Source: Cladopsammia gracilis (taxonomy: Eukaryota > Cnidaria > Anthozoa > Scleractinia > Dendrophylliidae). Taken from it: a stretch of 64,000 nucleotides of DNA. The translations under genes and the position numbers were made by a program. Under the pieces are notes generated by a model. It did not search any database. It was not told the DNA's origin and was given only the letters and a program-made list of their open reading frames with translations. The first letter of the stretch is position 1. Every line of letters starts with the position of its first letter. Where the stretch lies: NCBI GenBank assembly GCA_022457155.1, contig JAJGOT010000340.1, positions 1-64,000 on the forward strand, written 5' to 3'. Of the stretch, positions 54,355 through 64,000 are shown piece by piece.

Positions 54355-55155
54355 CTAAAATTAAAACAAACAATTAATCTCACCTAGAAAATCATCCTAT
54401 GTAGTTACAAAGTTTGATACCAGTAAGGTAAAGGTCAGTACATTGTAGTATGAGTGGTTTTTATGTTGACCCTAAAGCAATGGCTGAGCATTTAAATATG
54501 TTGACTGCGTTTTTCTTTATTCCAACAGCAAAAATCGAATTTTACCCAAATCCGTCGGAACATTTAAAAAACATTAGAAAATGCTGATGCAGCAAACCTC
54601 TCAGCGGCTAGTCAATGAAGCAAAGACTTACGTGTGAAAGAAAGACAGGAAAAATAGTAATGTTATATAACATATATCTATGTATTAGAGGCTCCGTGGA
54701 CTGGCGGCTGGCTAACGCTACAAAAACGGGAAAGATTAAACTTGTTCGACGCCGGGCGCAAAATTTGAAGCGCCGTCTGTAACAGCTGCTGCGTCGACTC
54801 TTTCTTTATTCTCTGAAGATACCCCCTACAAAGAACAAAAACTCTGTTAAATATTATACATCAGAAGTATCTACTGATTGTTTTGTTTTCTAAGCAGCGA
54901 GACTTTTCCTACTTTGTTACTTGCACTTTGACTTGTCGCAGCTGCACGAGGTGACACAATTTAATTGGCTGCTTTACAGGTGCACGCTCCCCTACCCGTT
55001 TTACGAAAACATTTACACATGCATGAACAGGTAGACCGATTTGTCGCATCTTCCCCCTGCAAAAACAAAGTCACTCCGTCCATCGGCTTTACTTTGTGCG
55101 TAAAAAATAACAATTGAACAACGGAGGATCTCCAGCATATTCAAACGTTTTTCAC

Positions 55156-55338
55156 CTCGAGCGTTATATCGACGTCTTCTTCGTGTCCTGACAATTCCCC
55201 AACAATTACAGCTCCATAAGCATTTATAGCATTATCTGAGCTTTCGAAGACATCGTCTCCTGAAACATCCATGTTAAAAAGTTTGGAGCGTTTGTAAATG
55301 CCGATCGAAAGCGACGCCACGGACGCGACTCTACTCAT
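55156..55338 (-). CDS. Probable first exon of the P2X7-C-like gene
   Basis: ATG 55338 opens 61 codons: MSRVASVASLSIGIYKRSKL, then NMDVSGDDVFESSDNAINAY and an acidic end, GHEEDVDITLE, before GTGAAA (55155). Phase 0 fits the exon at 54354. Stand-alone P2X7-C-domain proteins often begin with an acidic Ser-rich leader like this. A start at the second Met (55272) is possible, and a small exon in between cannot be excluded. Confidence 0.45.
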
Positions 55339-56002
55339 TCGTTCATTTCGCTCCAAATTGAACCTTTAGCAAATTAACCAATCAGAAACAAGCTGGTCAT
55401 TTTAAAACAAAAATCAAGAACTCTGCGAGTATTTTAATTGGGCTGTTAACGGTTTATAATTTTGTGATTGTCGTTAATTTGAAAATACAAAAATTGGGTT
55501 TATAAATGTTGTTTGGGTCGTGGAGTTTATAAGTGAAGGTGAGCAAGAGACTGAACGTATTTATTTTGTAAACGGAGGGTTACATTTTTAGAATAAGATT
55601 GACACAATTTTCAATAGGCGGTTAGTTTGTTACTTTTGAGTGCCACAGGAGATATTATAAAACTATGGTAAATTTTTATGATGTTGAGGTCTTATTTGGG
55701 AACATTTGTGTCGGTAGTGTGTTTCAATTAGGATATGTAGCAACAGAAGAATCTGTGAATTTTAAAATTGTGGTGTTGAGACCTGTGTTTTATGTAGTAG
55801 ATAAAATATGAGCATTTTAAACGCCCATACAAATCGGACACGAATATTTTATCGTACTTATGAAATCGATATGAAATGAAACAAACAGTAGAGATCTGTA
55901 TGAAAAGTTAATGAATATTAATTAGCTGAGCTGGTGTCTGTATCAAAAGTTAATTCTACTGTTTAATAATTCATCAACTCAGTTGATTTGTATTGGGGTT
56001 TA
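55339..56002. other. 5' flank of the P2X7-C-like gene
   Basis: AT-rich, with ACCAATCAG (CCAAT-type) near 55378, about 40 bp upstream of the ATG on the minus strand. No other feature seen up to the MITE. Confidence 0.3.
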
Positions 56003-56184
56003 AGGCTGGTTTTCACTAGCGCATAAGCATAAGCACAAGCCAACATACGCAGACTCAGTTACATATTGATCATTAGTGCCTATTGATCTGTTTTGTTCAA
56101 ACAATTGGAACTAATGAATAACACGTTACTGAGTCTGCTTATGTTGGCTTGTGCTTATGCTTATGCGCTAGTGAAAACCAGCCT
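56003..56184. mobile_element. TTA-flanked hairpin MITE
   Basis: 182 bp. AGGCTGGTTTTCACTAGCGC mirrors GCGCTAGTGAAAACCAGCCT; arms extend through ATAAGCATAAGCACAAGCCA. TTA at 56000-56002 and 56185-56187 fits PIF/Harbinger. Confidence 0.85.
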
Positions 56185-56212
56185 TTACAGAGGTGTACAT
56201 GTGACTCAAATA

Positions 56213-56423
56213 CAGTCGAACCACCTTCTATTAAGCGGTCACCCTCTATTAAGCGGTCACCCTCTATTAAGCGGGCACCCTCTATTAAGCGGTCACTTAA
56301 CAAATCCCCGGAATTAAATCGCTCCCCATATTTACTGTAAACTTGACCTCTTTTAAGCGGTCACCTCTATTAAGCGGTCAGTTGGCTATTCCCCGAGGGT
56401 GACCACTTGGAGAGCTTTGACTG
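56213..56423. mobile_element. Tigger/pogo-like MITE with 17-bp CTATTAAGCGGTCAC modules
   Basis: 211 bp from CAGTCGAACC to GCTTTGACTG, flanked by TA (56211-56212, 56424-56425). TCTATTAAGCGGTCACC recurs four times at the left and twice at the right. Frames across it (LLSGHP repeats) are artefacts. Confidence 0.8.
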
Positions 56424-56540
56424 TACCACCTATTGATTTGTCAAAACTGTTATGAATTATTAATAAATTTTATAAGGAAAGTTATTATAATCTTTTATAT
56501 TTGAAAGGGCTGAAGATTAAAGGTAAAAAGGTTGGTTTAA

Positions 56541-57130
56541 TAGACCTTATTCGCTTGGGCGTATTAGTTTACCCATTAGAGACCACGTGTCATTCCCCTG
56601 GGTATTATTTCTTTCTTTTCCGTTAACATTAATATGGATGTCGTTCAGACAAAGAATTTAACTCCCAAGAGGTTTGTATTGGGAAAACATTGGCTGTGTT
56701 TTCACGAGGCGGTTTTTCTCGCTTAACATTCCTGTAGGTGATTTGTTTACTGACCGCGTTAAGCAGCTTAAAAAATTTATGCGTTTTCACGGACAGAACT
56801 TTATTCATTTTTCTTATACCATGCGCGATATATTTTCTTTTGTTAAAACAATAGAAAATTAGAACACAAAAGAACGACAATACAATGCCCTTCTTTGTTG
56901 TTTGAACGCTGGCGAAATGTGATTGGCCGAAATTAATTGCCGACAAGCTTAAGCAACCTGGTTTGGTGGCTTAAATTTGATGAGAATTCTATTGTAGTTC
57001 GCCAACTCGCTTAACTTTAAGCGAGTTGGACAAACAACTGTTTTCACGAGATTTCCGACTGTCACTCGCTCAGCGACTTGAAAAATCGCTCGTGAAAACA
57101 CGGCCATTACGCCCAAGCGAATAAGGTCTA
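56541..57130. mobile_element. 590-bp inverted-repeat element, TTTAA flanks
   Basis: TAGACCTTATTCGCTTGGGC mirrors GCCCAAGCGAATAAGGTCTA, with TTTAA on both sides (56536-56540, 57131-57135). If the outer TA is counted as duplication the family would be Tc1-like; both readings are possible. Inside, CTGTGTTTTCACGAG and CTCGTGAAAACACGG form a second inverted pair. A 105-codon minus frame is not recognised. Confidence 0.75.
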
Positions 57131-57705
57131 TTTAATGTGTTTTCCATACAGAGGTTTTCATATTTAGTTATGACTAAGAAAATTTGACAAGCGTAATCAC
57201 AGTCCTTCCCGAGTCCTTGCATGTTGACTGCTTTTTGTGACTACTGCTCCTGCGCAGCAGTCACTATTGCCATCGTCTGACATTCTGGATCCCAGAGCTC
57301 TTCTGTTTTGCGCATTTTTTGGCCCTGCCCCTCCCCCCCCCAAAAAAAAAACACCGAGAGCTCTGGGGTCGAGAATTTATCGTCCGAGGTTTCCGAATGT
57401 AAAGCCTGCCGTACACTTGAGGAAAGTGCTGAGCAAAATTCCTCGCGAGGTAGTTAGCTCAGTTGTTTCCTCAGGTGTGTGCAGGAGTTTTTGTGAGTTT
57501 TTCGCCTCGCGAGGTCGTGAGGCAAATACATTTGTATACTGATTCCGGATCATTTGGAACCTATTTACGCATCTCTTTCCAAGCTAGCGATGGGGGGGGG
57601 GGGAGGTTGAGTGGGGTGATTTTTTTAAACAAGCTCCATTTTGGGGCGTTATTTTTTACTTTGCACGAGAAGTGAGGGTGGTTAAATTTTAAGACATACA
57701 AAAGG
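57131..57705. other. No supported gene
   Basis: Contains AGAGCTCT/GAGAGCTC pieces, a C-run and a poly-A near 57335-57350, and a G-run at 57593. A 101-codon plus frame has no recognised features. Confidence 0.3.
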
Positions 57706-58905
57706 TAGCAACTACATATATAATATATATAGATAGGCCAAGCCTAACAGCGTAGCACTTCGAACAAGCTTAACTAAGGTGAAACTTAACTAAGGTGAAA
57801 GGTTGGAAGCACAAGAATTAAGATTGACGAACGGGCTATTTTCAATTTTAGCAATTCTCAAAAACACTATTACCCGACCGTCTGCACAGTACATTTAGAC
57901 CGTACAAAAGCTCACAAAAACAACTTTTCTCTGTCTAGAATAACTAGTACGACTACTTTCCGAATAAAATACAGTTTTTGTTTGTGAAAAATTGCCCGAG
58001 AAACTGATTTGGAAATCAAAATTGCAAAAATACACAAACATATTTGCATAAGGCGACGGGAGTGAAGACAGAAAAGTATTGTTTTGTTTACATAAAATCG
58101 CTTTTTAATCTATGTAATGAATGAACAAAGACAAAAAAACGGACAACACAATCTTCTTTCGAAAAATGTTATTCAAATCTCCATTAATTTATGTTTAAAA
58201 GCAGAATACGTACCATTTATTGTGCATCAGGGCAGAGCTGTCCTCGTTGAAATTCAAGATAACAACACGACTTAATTTGAACGTTTCATAAACATGTCTC
58301 CAAACCTTAAGAGAACACAAAGGAAAAGTCAATCAAAAATTGATATCAACATAAATTCCCATCGAAAAGTGTGATTTATTTTACCTTTAAAGCACTAGAC
58401 TGCTTGGAAATTCGTTAAAACTCCGCTTCTTCGGTTCTGAAATCCGTAATAAAAACAAGGCATCTCCCCGCATTGCTCCTGCATTGATGAAGTTCCTCGA
58501 AGCAAGATTTTATCCCTGAAAGCTCTTCTTTTCCCACTAAAGCGGCTTCTGAGTATTCCTTAATTAGTATCCCTGTCTTGAGCAGCAAACCGCGAAAAAA
58601 ATCCAGGGAAATAACGACTTTACTGCTCCGCCTAACACTGCGAAAGATCCAACTTTTTTAAAACTTTAAAAAGTGTTTGCCGAGCTGACGGCTGTGTAGC
58701 CGCGCGTGTGGCGTGATACGCGCATGTTTTGCGACGTCATACGCGCCCGCGAGCTAGCTAGCCTTGCGCGACACACATGTTGCAGACACGCACCCGCGAA
58801 ACATTCCGCTAGTCATGACCATGAAAAATGCAGGCTTAGGTTCTATGAGTATGGGGCTGCGCAGCCTGGCCTTCGGCCAGGCCAGTGCTCCGCTATAATA
58901 GTTAT
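57706..58905 (-). mobile_element. Long dispersed repeat, copy 2 (unclassified)
   Basis: Reverse complement of 15133-16430 with several per cent divergence and small indels. The reading segment corresponding to GYSEAALVEKEELSGIKSCF is present but interrupted, so any protein is lost here. The end is TATAGCGGAGCACTGGCC on the minus strand. Confidence 0.7.
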
Positions 58906-58968
58906 TGAAATATAATGGCAATCTAAAAAAAATTTTGAAAATATATATTATATAAAATGTAATTGAAG

Positions 58969-59483
58969 TGAGTACCTTATTATCACTTATTTTCGCGCGA
59001 CTTGGAATAGAAATATTTTGACGAATCACCGTTTTTCAAGGTAATTAAATTTCGCGAATAAAGTAACTGAAAAGGCTCACCAGCCAGGTGGCATGTAAGG
59101 GCTTCAGCACAGAGATCGACGCTTCTGAAAAGATTGAAGCCATCGTGAAGAGGCTAAAGCAGCTGATCACAGAGAACTATAGGGAGCCAGATGCCGATGG
59201 AAAATTTGAAGACTGTACTGAAGAAGTGTTACAGGAACCAATTCAGCAAGATGAGTCAGATGATGAGGAATAAGGACATGCGTTGAACTGAAATTTGAGC
59301 CCTCCTACTCGTATGTAAACTCCTAGCAGACGGAAAACTTAAATAAAGGATTTTACTGATAAAGGTCACTAAATTTCGCGTCTTTAATTTTCGCGGCACC
59401 TTTTTTTTCGCGGGACTTTAATTTCGCGAAAGTTTTTAAATCGCGAAAATTAAGCCTCGTGAAAATAAGTGATAAGATACTCA
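58969..59483. mobile_element. Inverted-repeat element carrying a gene fragment
   Basis: TGAGTACCTTATTATCACTT at the left mirrors AAGTGATAAGATACTCA at the right, with TTTTCGCG / CGCGAAAA modules repeated next to both ends. The target duplication is unclear. The middle is a coding-like segment with its own poly(A) signal. Confidence 0.55.
59061..59273 (+). pseudogene. C-terminal coding fragment, unknown protein
   Basis: From a stop at 59060 the frame reads LKRLTSQVACKGFSTEIDAS, then EKIEAIVKRLKQLITENYRE and an acidic end, QQDESDDEE, to TAA. The alternating charge pattern suggests a helical protein end. AATAAA follows at 59343. It lies inside an inverted-repeat element and has no ATG, so it is probably a captured 3' exon. 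Not recognised. Confidence 0.45.
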
Positions 59484-59774
59484 TTTCGATGAGAAAATAG
59501 CCACTGGTGAAGTCAGGGAGCTTAAGCAACCACGAAAAAGCCGTTAAATACAGGAATGGCTCCGAGCCGTTTGAAAGGAAACCGCTGACCTCATTAGCAT
59601 TCATTCCTCTCTTTTTTTTTTGTTTGTGCCTGGATTAGAACGAAAGTAGGCTTTTATTATCAGATTAAATTAGGCCTAGGCAAAGCGATTATTAGATCTA
59701 AGCTAGATTCGCGATAAGGTTAGATTTAGGGATAGGGTCTACTTTTATAATTAAATTTTTGTTGGGTTTGCTGG
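59484..59774. other. No feature recognised
   Basis: AT-rich, with a short T-run at 59610; may include the 5' flank of the tRNA-like element. Confidence 0.3.
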
Positions 59775-59850
59775 ATCAACCCTGTGGTCTAGTGGTGAAG
59801 GAGGGATGTTAGCACGCAGGAGGTTCCGGGTTCGATTCTAGGTGATTTAT
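59775..59850 (+). repeat. tRNA-like SINE head
   Basis: A perfect A box, TGGTCTAGTGG (59785-59795), and a B box, GGGTTCGATTC (59828-59838), 32 bp apart as in a tRNA with a long variable region. The acceptor arms do not pair well, so it is more likely a tRNA-derived SINE than a working tRNA. Confidence 0.6.
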
Positions 59851-60254
59851 TGCATTTTTCTTTTTCTGATAGGAAAAAAAATCTATAATTGGTGAAAAAT
59901 TTTCTTAGTGGCCCTCGGAGCCATTCCTGCAATTAACGCCATGTCAACCACGACGGCAACGCCAAAGAAAACGTCATTGAAAAAAGAATTTGCGCTCATT
60001 TAAACTACTTTGAAATTGTTCCGAATTGTTTAATTCGCCTAATGTTACTGGAATTGTTCAAGAGCTGAATTGGTAGGGACGGCTTTCAAGTTCAAATAGA
60101 GCAAGGAAAATTAATTGATTATTATTCCGAAGAATTCGGAAGTTTCCATGGACCTCAGACCTCTGTAATTGTTGTTATCCCCGCCGCTACAGCAAGGTCG
60201 TTAAGAAGCCTTGGCATTCATTGTTCTAAGACACGGGAATAAGGACTCATCATT

Positions 60255-60425
60255 GATATTAATTAATAGAAATTGATTATAATCAATGAAAATCGATTAG
60301 AATAGATAAAATCGATAATCACAACCGAAAATGGTATCGATTTTTATCGATTTCCGATAAAATCGATTGATTAGAATCGATTAATATCGATTTTATTGGG
60401 CTATCGATTTATCGATTAGTTACGC
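60255..60425. repeat. (A/T)ATCGAT-rich low-complexity array
   Basis: ATCGAT, AATCGATT or close variants occur about ten times in 170 bp. The unit is self-complementary. Confidence 0.65.
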
Positions 60426-62436
60426 CCTGGATTCGTTTCCTTCCGGTTCATTACCATTTCTCTTACCAAAATGCAAAATGGCTAGTGAAAGCCAAAATAT
60501 ACTAGCCAAAACTGAATTTTTACTAGACTATATCTAGTTGGCTACCGTTAGTCTCGAGCCCTGTTAATTTTACAACATTTTCTTCTCACTTCTTTCCATC
60601 GGCCGGAAAAGCAGATTTATACATGTTGCGACCCGAATAAGGTGAGAATCGTTTATTCATAACTCTCGATCACGTGGGTCACCGATGACAGATATATAAA
60701 GCATCACCGTGACAGAACCCGGAAAAACGCAAGATATGTCTAAACCAAAATAGAATTCAGAACATTCTAGACAGTGAATGCAAACCGATCTGCTCACGTC
60801 TGCAACATATTGCATAACAACTTATGCTATGAGAAAAATAAAAGCAAGCCAAGAACCCTTAATCAACTCAGAAATTGTTTCATTATTCCATCAAATTAAT
60901 ATAAGCAGCAAAAACACGTCACATAAACAACCTTTCAACCAATTTATTAGCCTAAGCAGCACCTATTAATTTATCTACTCTCAAATCATTAAAACACTTG
61001 AAAATCCCGGAGGAGGACTTCCATATACCTTTTAGAGTGTTTTTCGAAAATATCCGACGTGCACCCCCGTGTTATTTTTGTAAGTGAACCCCCCCCCCCC
61101 TCCCCCGGGAGGGGGGATGTAAAAAAGCGACAAACAAAACACAGCCCATTTTATAAATTGCGCTGGCTTGGCAACAAGCCAGCCAAATAAACAAACGGCC
61201 GCGAAGCATCTAGAGTAATACTCGGCATTTTAAACTATCCATTCCGTACTCAGGACCCTAAACCAAGTCTACATGGGGAATTTCAGTCAAATCGGTGATG
61301 TACCTTGGCCCCGACGTTTCAAAAACGTTCGAATTTTACAGAGTATTGCTCTTAAAGTCGTTTTTCAGACTTATACATTTGGAATATTAGATCAGTTAGC
61401 CAAAGAACTCGGCATTCGGGATTATAGACACTATGTACCCTCCCCAATACCCTACGTGCATGATCATCATTTCAATAAGAACAAAACATGTCTGGTAAAA
61501 GTAAAAAAGTACTCTGTTACATAATCTCGTACTCATGCAGAAATGTTACATGGAATTAACGAGATATTTAGGCCAAAAATTAACGGGATGCGGGATATTT
61601 TGGTCAAAAATTAACGGAACATGGGATAAGCAGACCCCCTCCCCCCCCCCCCCCTTTAATGGTGCCTCAAGAGAGTTATCATGGAGTGCTCAACACAAGA
61701 GAGTTACCATAGAGTGCTCAGCACAATGAGAGTTACCTCAGAGCGCTCAACGTAACTTTAAAAGCAAAGAAAATAGCAAACTAATGCATTATTTAAATCA
61801 TTATTTGCGTTATAAAGAATATAAACTGCTTATCAGGGCTGCCTATATTAGGTGACCATAGCTTTCCACATGATACGTCGAATAACAATTTTAACATTCA
61901 AATTTAGCAATTTGAATAGAAAAAAAAAAACAAATAATAACAATTTTAAGACATATTTTTGTAGATTAGGTTTAACTAGAGAACGGATTTTATCTGTATT
62001 CGTGACAATTCTACAACAAAATTGTTTGATGCTAAACAATACAATGCTTGCAGTCACTGAACAAGAGAGGTGAAATACGAGTTCTAAAATGCAGGTTATA
62101 TTACCACCGCAAGCAATTAAGAACAGGTATCGACGAACATACGAAGGTGAATTTGCATATTTTAGAGCTGATGAAAATTAAACCGAATCAAGTTAATGGA
62201 TTTCCATGCGTTTAAATCCCTTCGAACCCCTGAATTTTTTGCAAAGCCACGAACACAAATATAAGGTGTTATAAAACGGCCAAACTGAAAATAGTAAAAA
62301 TGGTCTTCTAACTTGTTATGATTAATTAATTAATTTAATCTGAAATGTTTTGTTAATAAATCGACAAAACTGAATAAAATAACATTCCATTTGTTCACTT
62401 GGGCCAGTAACAACAGGAAGCCTTAAACAACTTGAA
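60426..62436. other. No supported gene; C-runs and TTAACGG repeats
   Basis: C-runs at 61089-61100 and 61641-61654. AAAATTAACGG recurs near 61577 and 61611 beside CGGGATA pieces, which looks like a repeat family. An 83-codon plus frame (61273-61524) is unrecognised. The last 300 bp would hold the promoter of the PAN-domain gene. Confidence 0.35.
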
Positions 62437-62506
62437 ATGAACTCTGTGAAGAAATTTATTTTTCTGGCATGGATTGGATATGGATTGGGTGTACTTGTAT
62501 ACGCTG
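62437..62506 (+). CDS. Secreted PAN/apple-domain protein, signal-peptide exon
   Basis: ATG 62437 opens MNSVKKFIFLAWIGYGLGVL followed by VYA and one base of a split Gly codon; donor GTAAGT at 62507. Two lysines then a hydrophobic run form a clear secretion signal. Phase 1 intron. The exon joins in frame to 63386. Confidence 0.8.
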
Positions 62507-63385
62507 GTAAGTGACCTGCTAAGAAACTCACTGCAGTTTTCAAACAATTGTTTTATAAAATACAGAAGTATGCAGATAAACTAAGCAGACAGTGCTAGCC
62601 TAAATCATTATTTTTTTTTAAACTGAAAGGCTGAGTCACCCATGATGCAATTTAAATGGCACAACAGAATAAAAATTGAAAAGCACGACATTCGTATTGA
62701 GTTCATGGAATTTTTTAGTAAAGGAACAGACAACAAAAAAACATAATTTCACAACAGTAGGAATCAAGGGAAACAGACTGAGGAACTCGTGAAGGGTCAG
62801 GCGCCAATAAAGTGTAAGATGCGGATGTGTAAATTTATAGCACTATTAACAGATCACCTGTAAAAACGACATGCTGCTAAACATACAACGAAATGTACAT
62901 TAGTGAATTTACAACAAGGCGGCTAGTGTGAAAACCATTTTAATCGACTAAGCTAACTTCAATTTCGAATAAACTGGTTGTTATCTACAGCTACAGGTTA
63001 AAAACGATACGTTTTTGCATTTATTTTAATTTGCATTTTTGCATATATTTCAAAAATTTTAACGTTAAGAATATTAAAATATTCTTAAACCAGTTCAATC
63101 GGCTCCAACTCCCTAACATCCAAATCCTTGTTGCATGGCTACTTTATTAAAACAAATAAAAAAAGGCAGTGAACTCTAGCTGCAGCTGTAAAAAATTCAA
63201 TAGTTGCATATAATCACCAGGAAAGCTTATGAAAACTCAAAGAACAAAATAAGTGGCTTACATCTGCAACAGATGAAAACATTCGGACACTAGCCCTTTC
63301 GATTGTTTTATAAACATTAAGATAAACAATTAATGTAAAAACATGCGCGCCTATTTTTTTTTTTTTTTTTTTTTTTTTACTGCAG

Positions 63386-63657
63386 GTTTTGCCACAGAAT
63401 ACAACCGCATCTTAATGTTCAAGGAACCAATACCAGACAAAGCACTTCCGGGCAACGTTATAAGGAGCGAGAAGGTAGAAGATGAGGGAAGCTGTCGAGT
63501 AAACTGTTACTTGGAGCCAAACTGTGTGTCCATCAATGTCGGTCCTGCAAATGTTGGAGGGCGTACATGCGAGTTAAAAAATTTCACCGATGATCATGAA
63601 AGCCCTTCACATTCTGCTTTGGAAGAAAGGAAAGGTTACATTCACTATGCTGTTGAG
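63386..63657 (+). CDS. Secreted PAN/apple-domain protein, PAN exon (gene continues)
   Basis: A poly-T tract and CTGCAG form the acceptor (AG at 63384-63385). Joined to exon 1 the protein runs GFATEYNRILMFKEPIPDKA, SCRVNCYLEPNCVSINV, RTCELKNFT and ends KGYIHYAVE at the donor GTATTA (63658). Cys 60, 64, 70 and 85 and the C-x3-C-x5-C..C pattern followed by a G-Y-I-x-Y strand match PAN/apple adhesion modules. In corals such an exon is usually followed by EGF-like and other extracellular domains; those lie beyond the window. Frame with the in-track upstream poly-Phe is an artefact. Confidence 0.78.
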
Positions 63658-64000
63658 GTATTACATTGCTTTGCAACAATTTGTGAACGTTAAAATTACG
63701 ATGATTTGATGAAGACTATAATGGCGAAAATGTTGATGGTGATACACATTTATGATTGCTGTTTACAAATAATGTAGTTATATTATTCTGCATTCCATCC
63801 TCTCCTTGTCGACTGAAATTGCCAAGCAAAGCTTTCGTATACGAAATGCTGTATAATAATTACAATCTGTCTATTAAATTGCAACTCTCTGACTCACTCG
63901 TAACCGATAGAGAAAGGTAAGTCAGTAATAAAAGAAATAGCAGTCGTTTCTAAATGGTTTTACTTCAGGACATTAAGCACTAAACATATGTGCCATTCAA
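63658..64000 (+). other. Intron of the PAN-domain gene
   Basis: AT-rich, no further exon seen before the window ends. Confidence 0.5.

Noticed and set aside
53945..54358. 137-codon plus-strand ORF
   Set aside because: Antisense of the P2X7-C-like exon, whose conserved cysteines and splice sites support the minus strand.
56093..56340. ORFs with LLSGHP or SIKRSP repeats
   Set aside because: Translation of the 17-bp modules of a Tigger-like MITE.
59775..59850. Functional tRNA gene
   Set aside because: A and B boxes are good but the acceptor and anticodon arms do not pair into a cloverleaf.

Overview
The window looks like animal nuclear DNA, most likely from an anthozoan cnidarian such as a stony coral (inference). 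It is AT-rich, has GT-AG introns, and carries two genes of families common in corals: a secreted PAN/apple-domain protein and a protein with a P2X7-type cysteine-rich C-terminal domain. There is no bacterial-style operon. Host coding sequence is a small fraction; most of the 64 kb is mobile DNA, much of it nested.

Layout. 1-11 kb: mostly non-coding DNA with a 5'-truncated, mutated LINE (minus strand, 3.3-5.5 kb), two palindrome-rich MITEs (8.2-8.8 kb), a Tigger-like fragment and two candidate minus-strand first exons (6.4-6.5 and 11.0 kb). 11.2-14.6 kb: an apparently complete Penelope-like element with one open 920-956-codon RT/GIY-YIG frame, an inverted plus a direct terminal repeat at the 5' end, a direct repeat at the 3' end, a hammerhead-ribozyme motif in each, and a perfect 14-bp target duplication. 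It abuts a frameshifted CbxX/CfxQ-type AAA ATPase fragment. 15.1-16.4 kb: a long repeat whose inverted copy lies at 57.7-58.9 kb. 19.5-20.1 kb: a broken ORF with a SAP-like segment. 20.2-38.3 kb: about 2.8 copies of a 6.4-6.8-kb tandem unit. Copies differ by recent insertions that can be read directly against each other: a TA-flanked Tc1-like element, a TAA-flanked MITE, a TTAA-flanked piggyBac-like MITE, and a 9-bp-TSD Mutator-like element with a possible captured helicase fragment.

38.6-46.4 kb is a nest. An inverted-repeat element contains a hAT-like insertion with a hairpin inside it, and its right terminal repeat is split by a 6.4-kb tyrosine-recombinase retrotransposon (Ngaro/PAT-like, minus strand) with gag, RT-RNase H and recombinase ORFs and A1-ORFs-B1-A2-B2 split direct repeats. 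46.7-53 kb: SAP-like remnant, MITEs, a foldback element around a dead Penelope-like copy with a decayed hammerhead, and a piggyBac-like MITE carrying another TTAA insertion. 54.0-55.3 kb: exons of the P2X7-C-like gene (minus strand). 56-59.5 kb: four inverted-repeat elements and the second long repeat. 59.8 kb: a tRNA-like SINE head. 62.4 kb to the end: first two exons of the PAN-domain gene (plus strand), which continues past the window.

The host genes show no evident functional link. The coherent story is mobile-element biology: retroelements using ribozyme, GIY-YIG or tyrosine-recombinase integration, and cut-and-paste families whose target duplications (TA, TAA/TTA, TTAA, 7 bp, 9 bp) remain legible. 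All exon calls and family assignments come from reading the sequence and were not tested by search.
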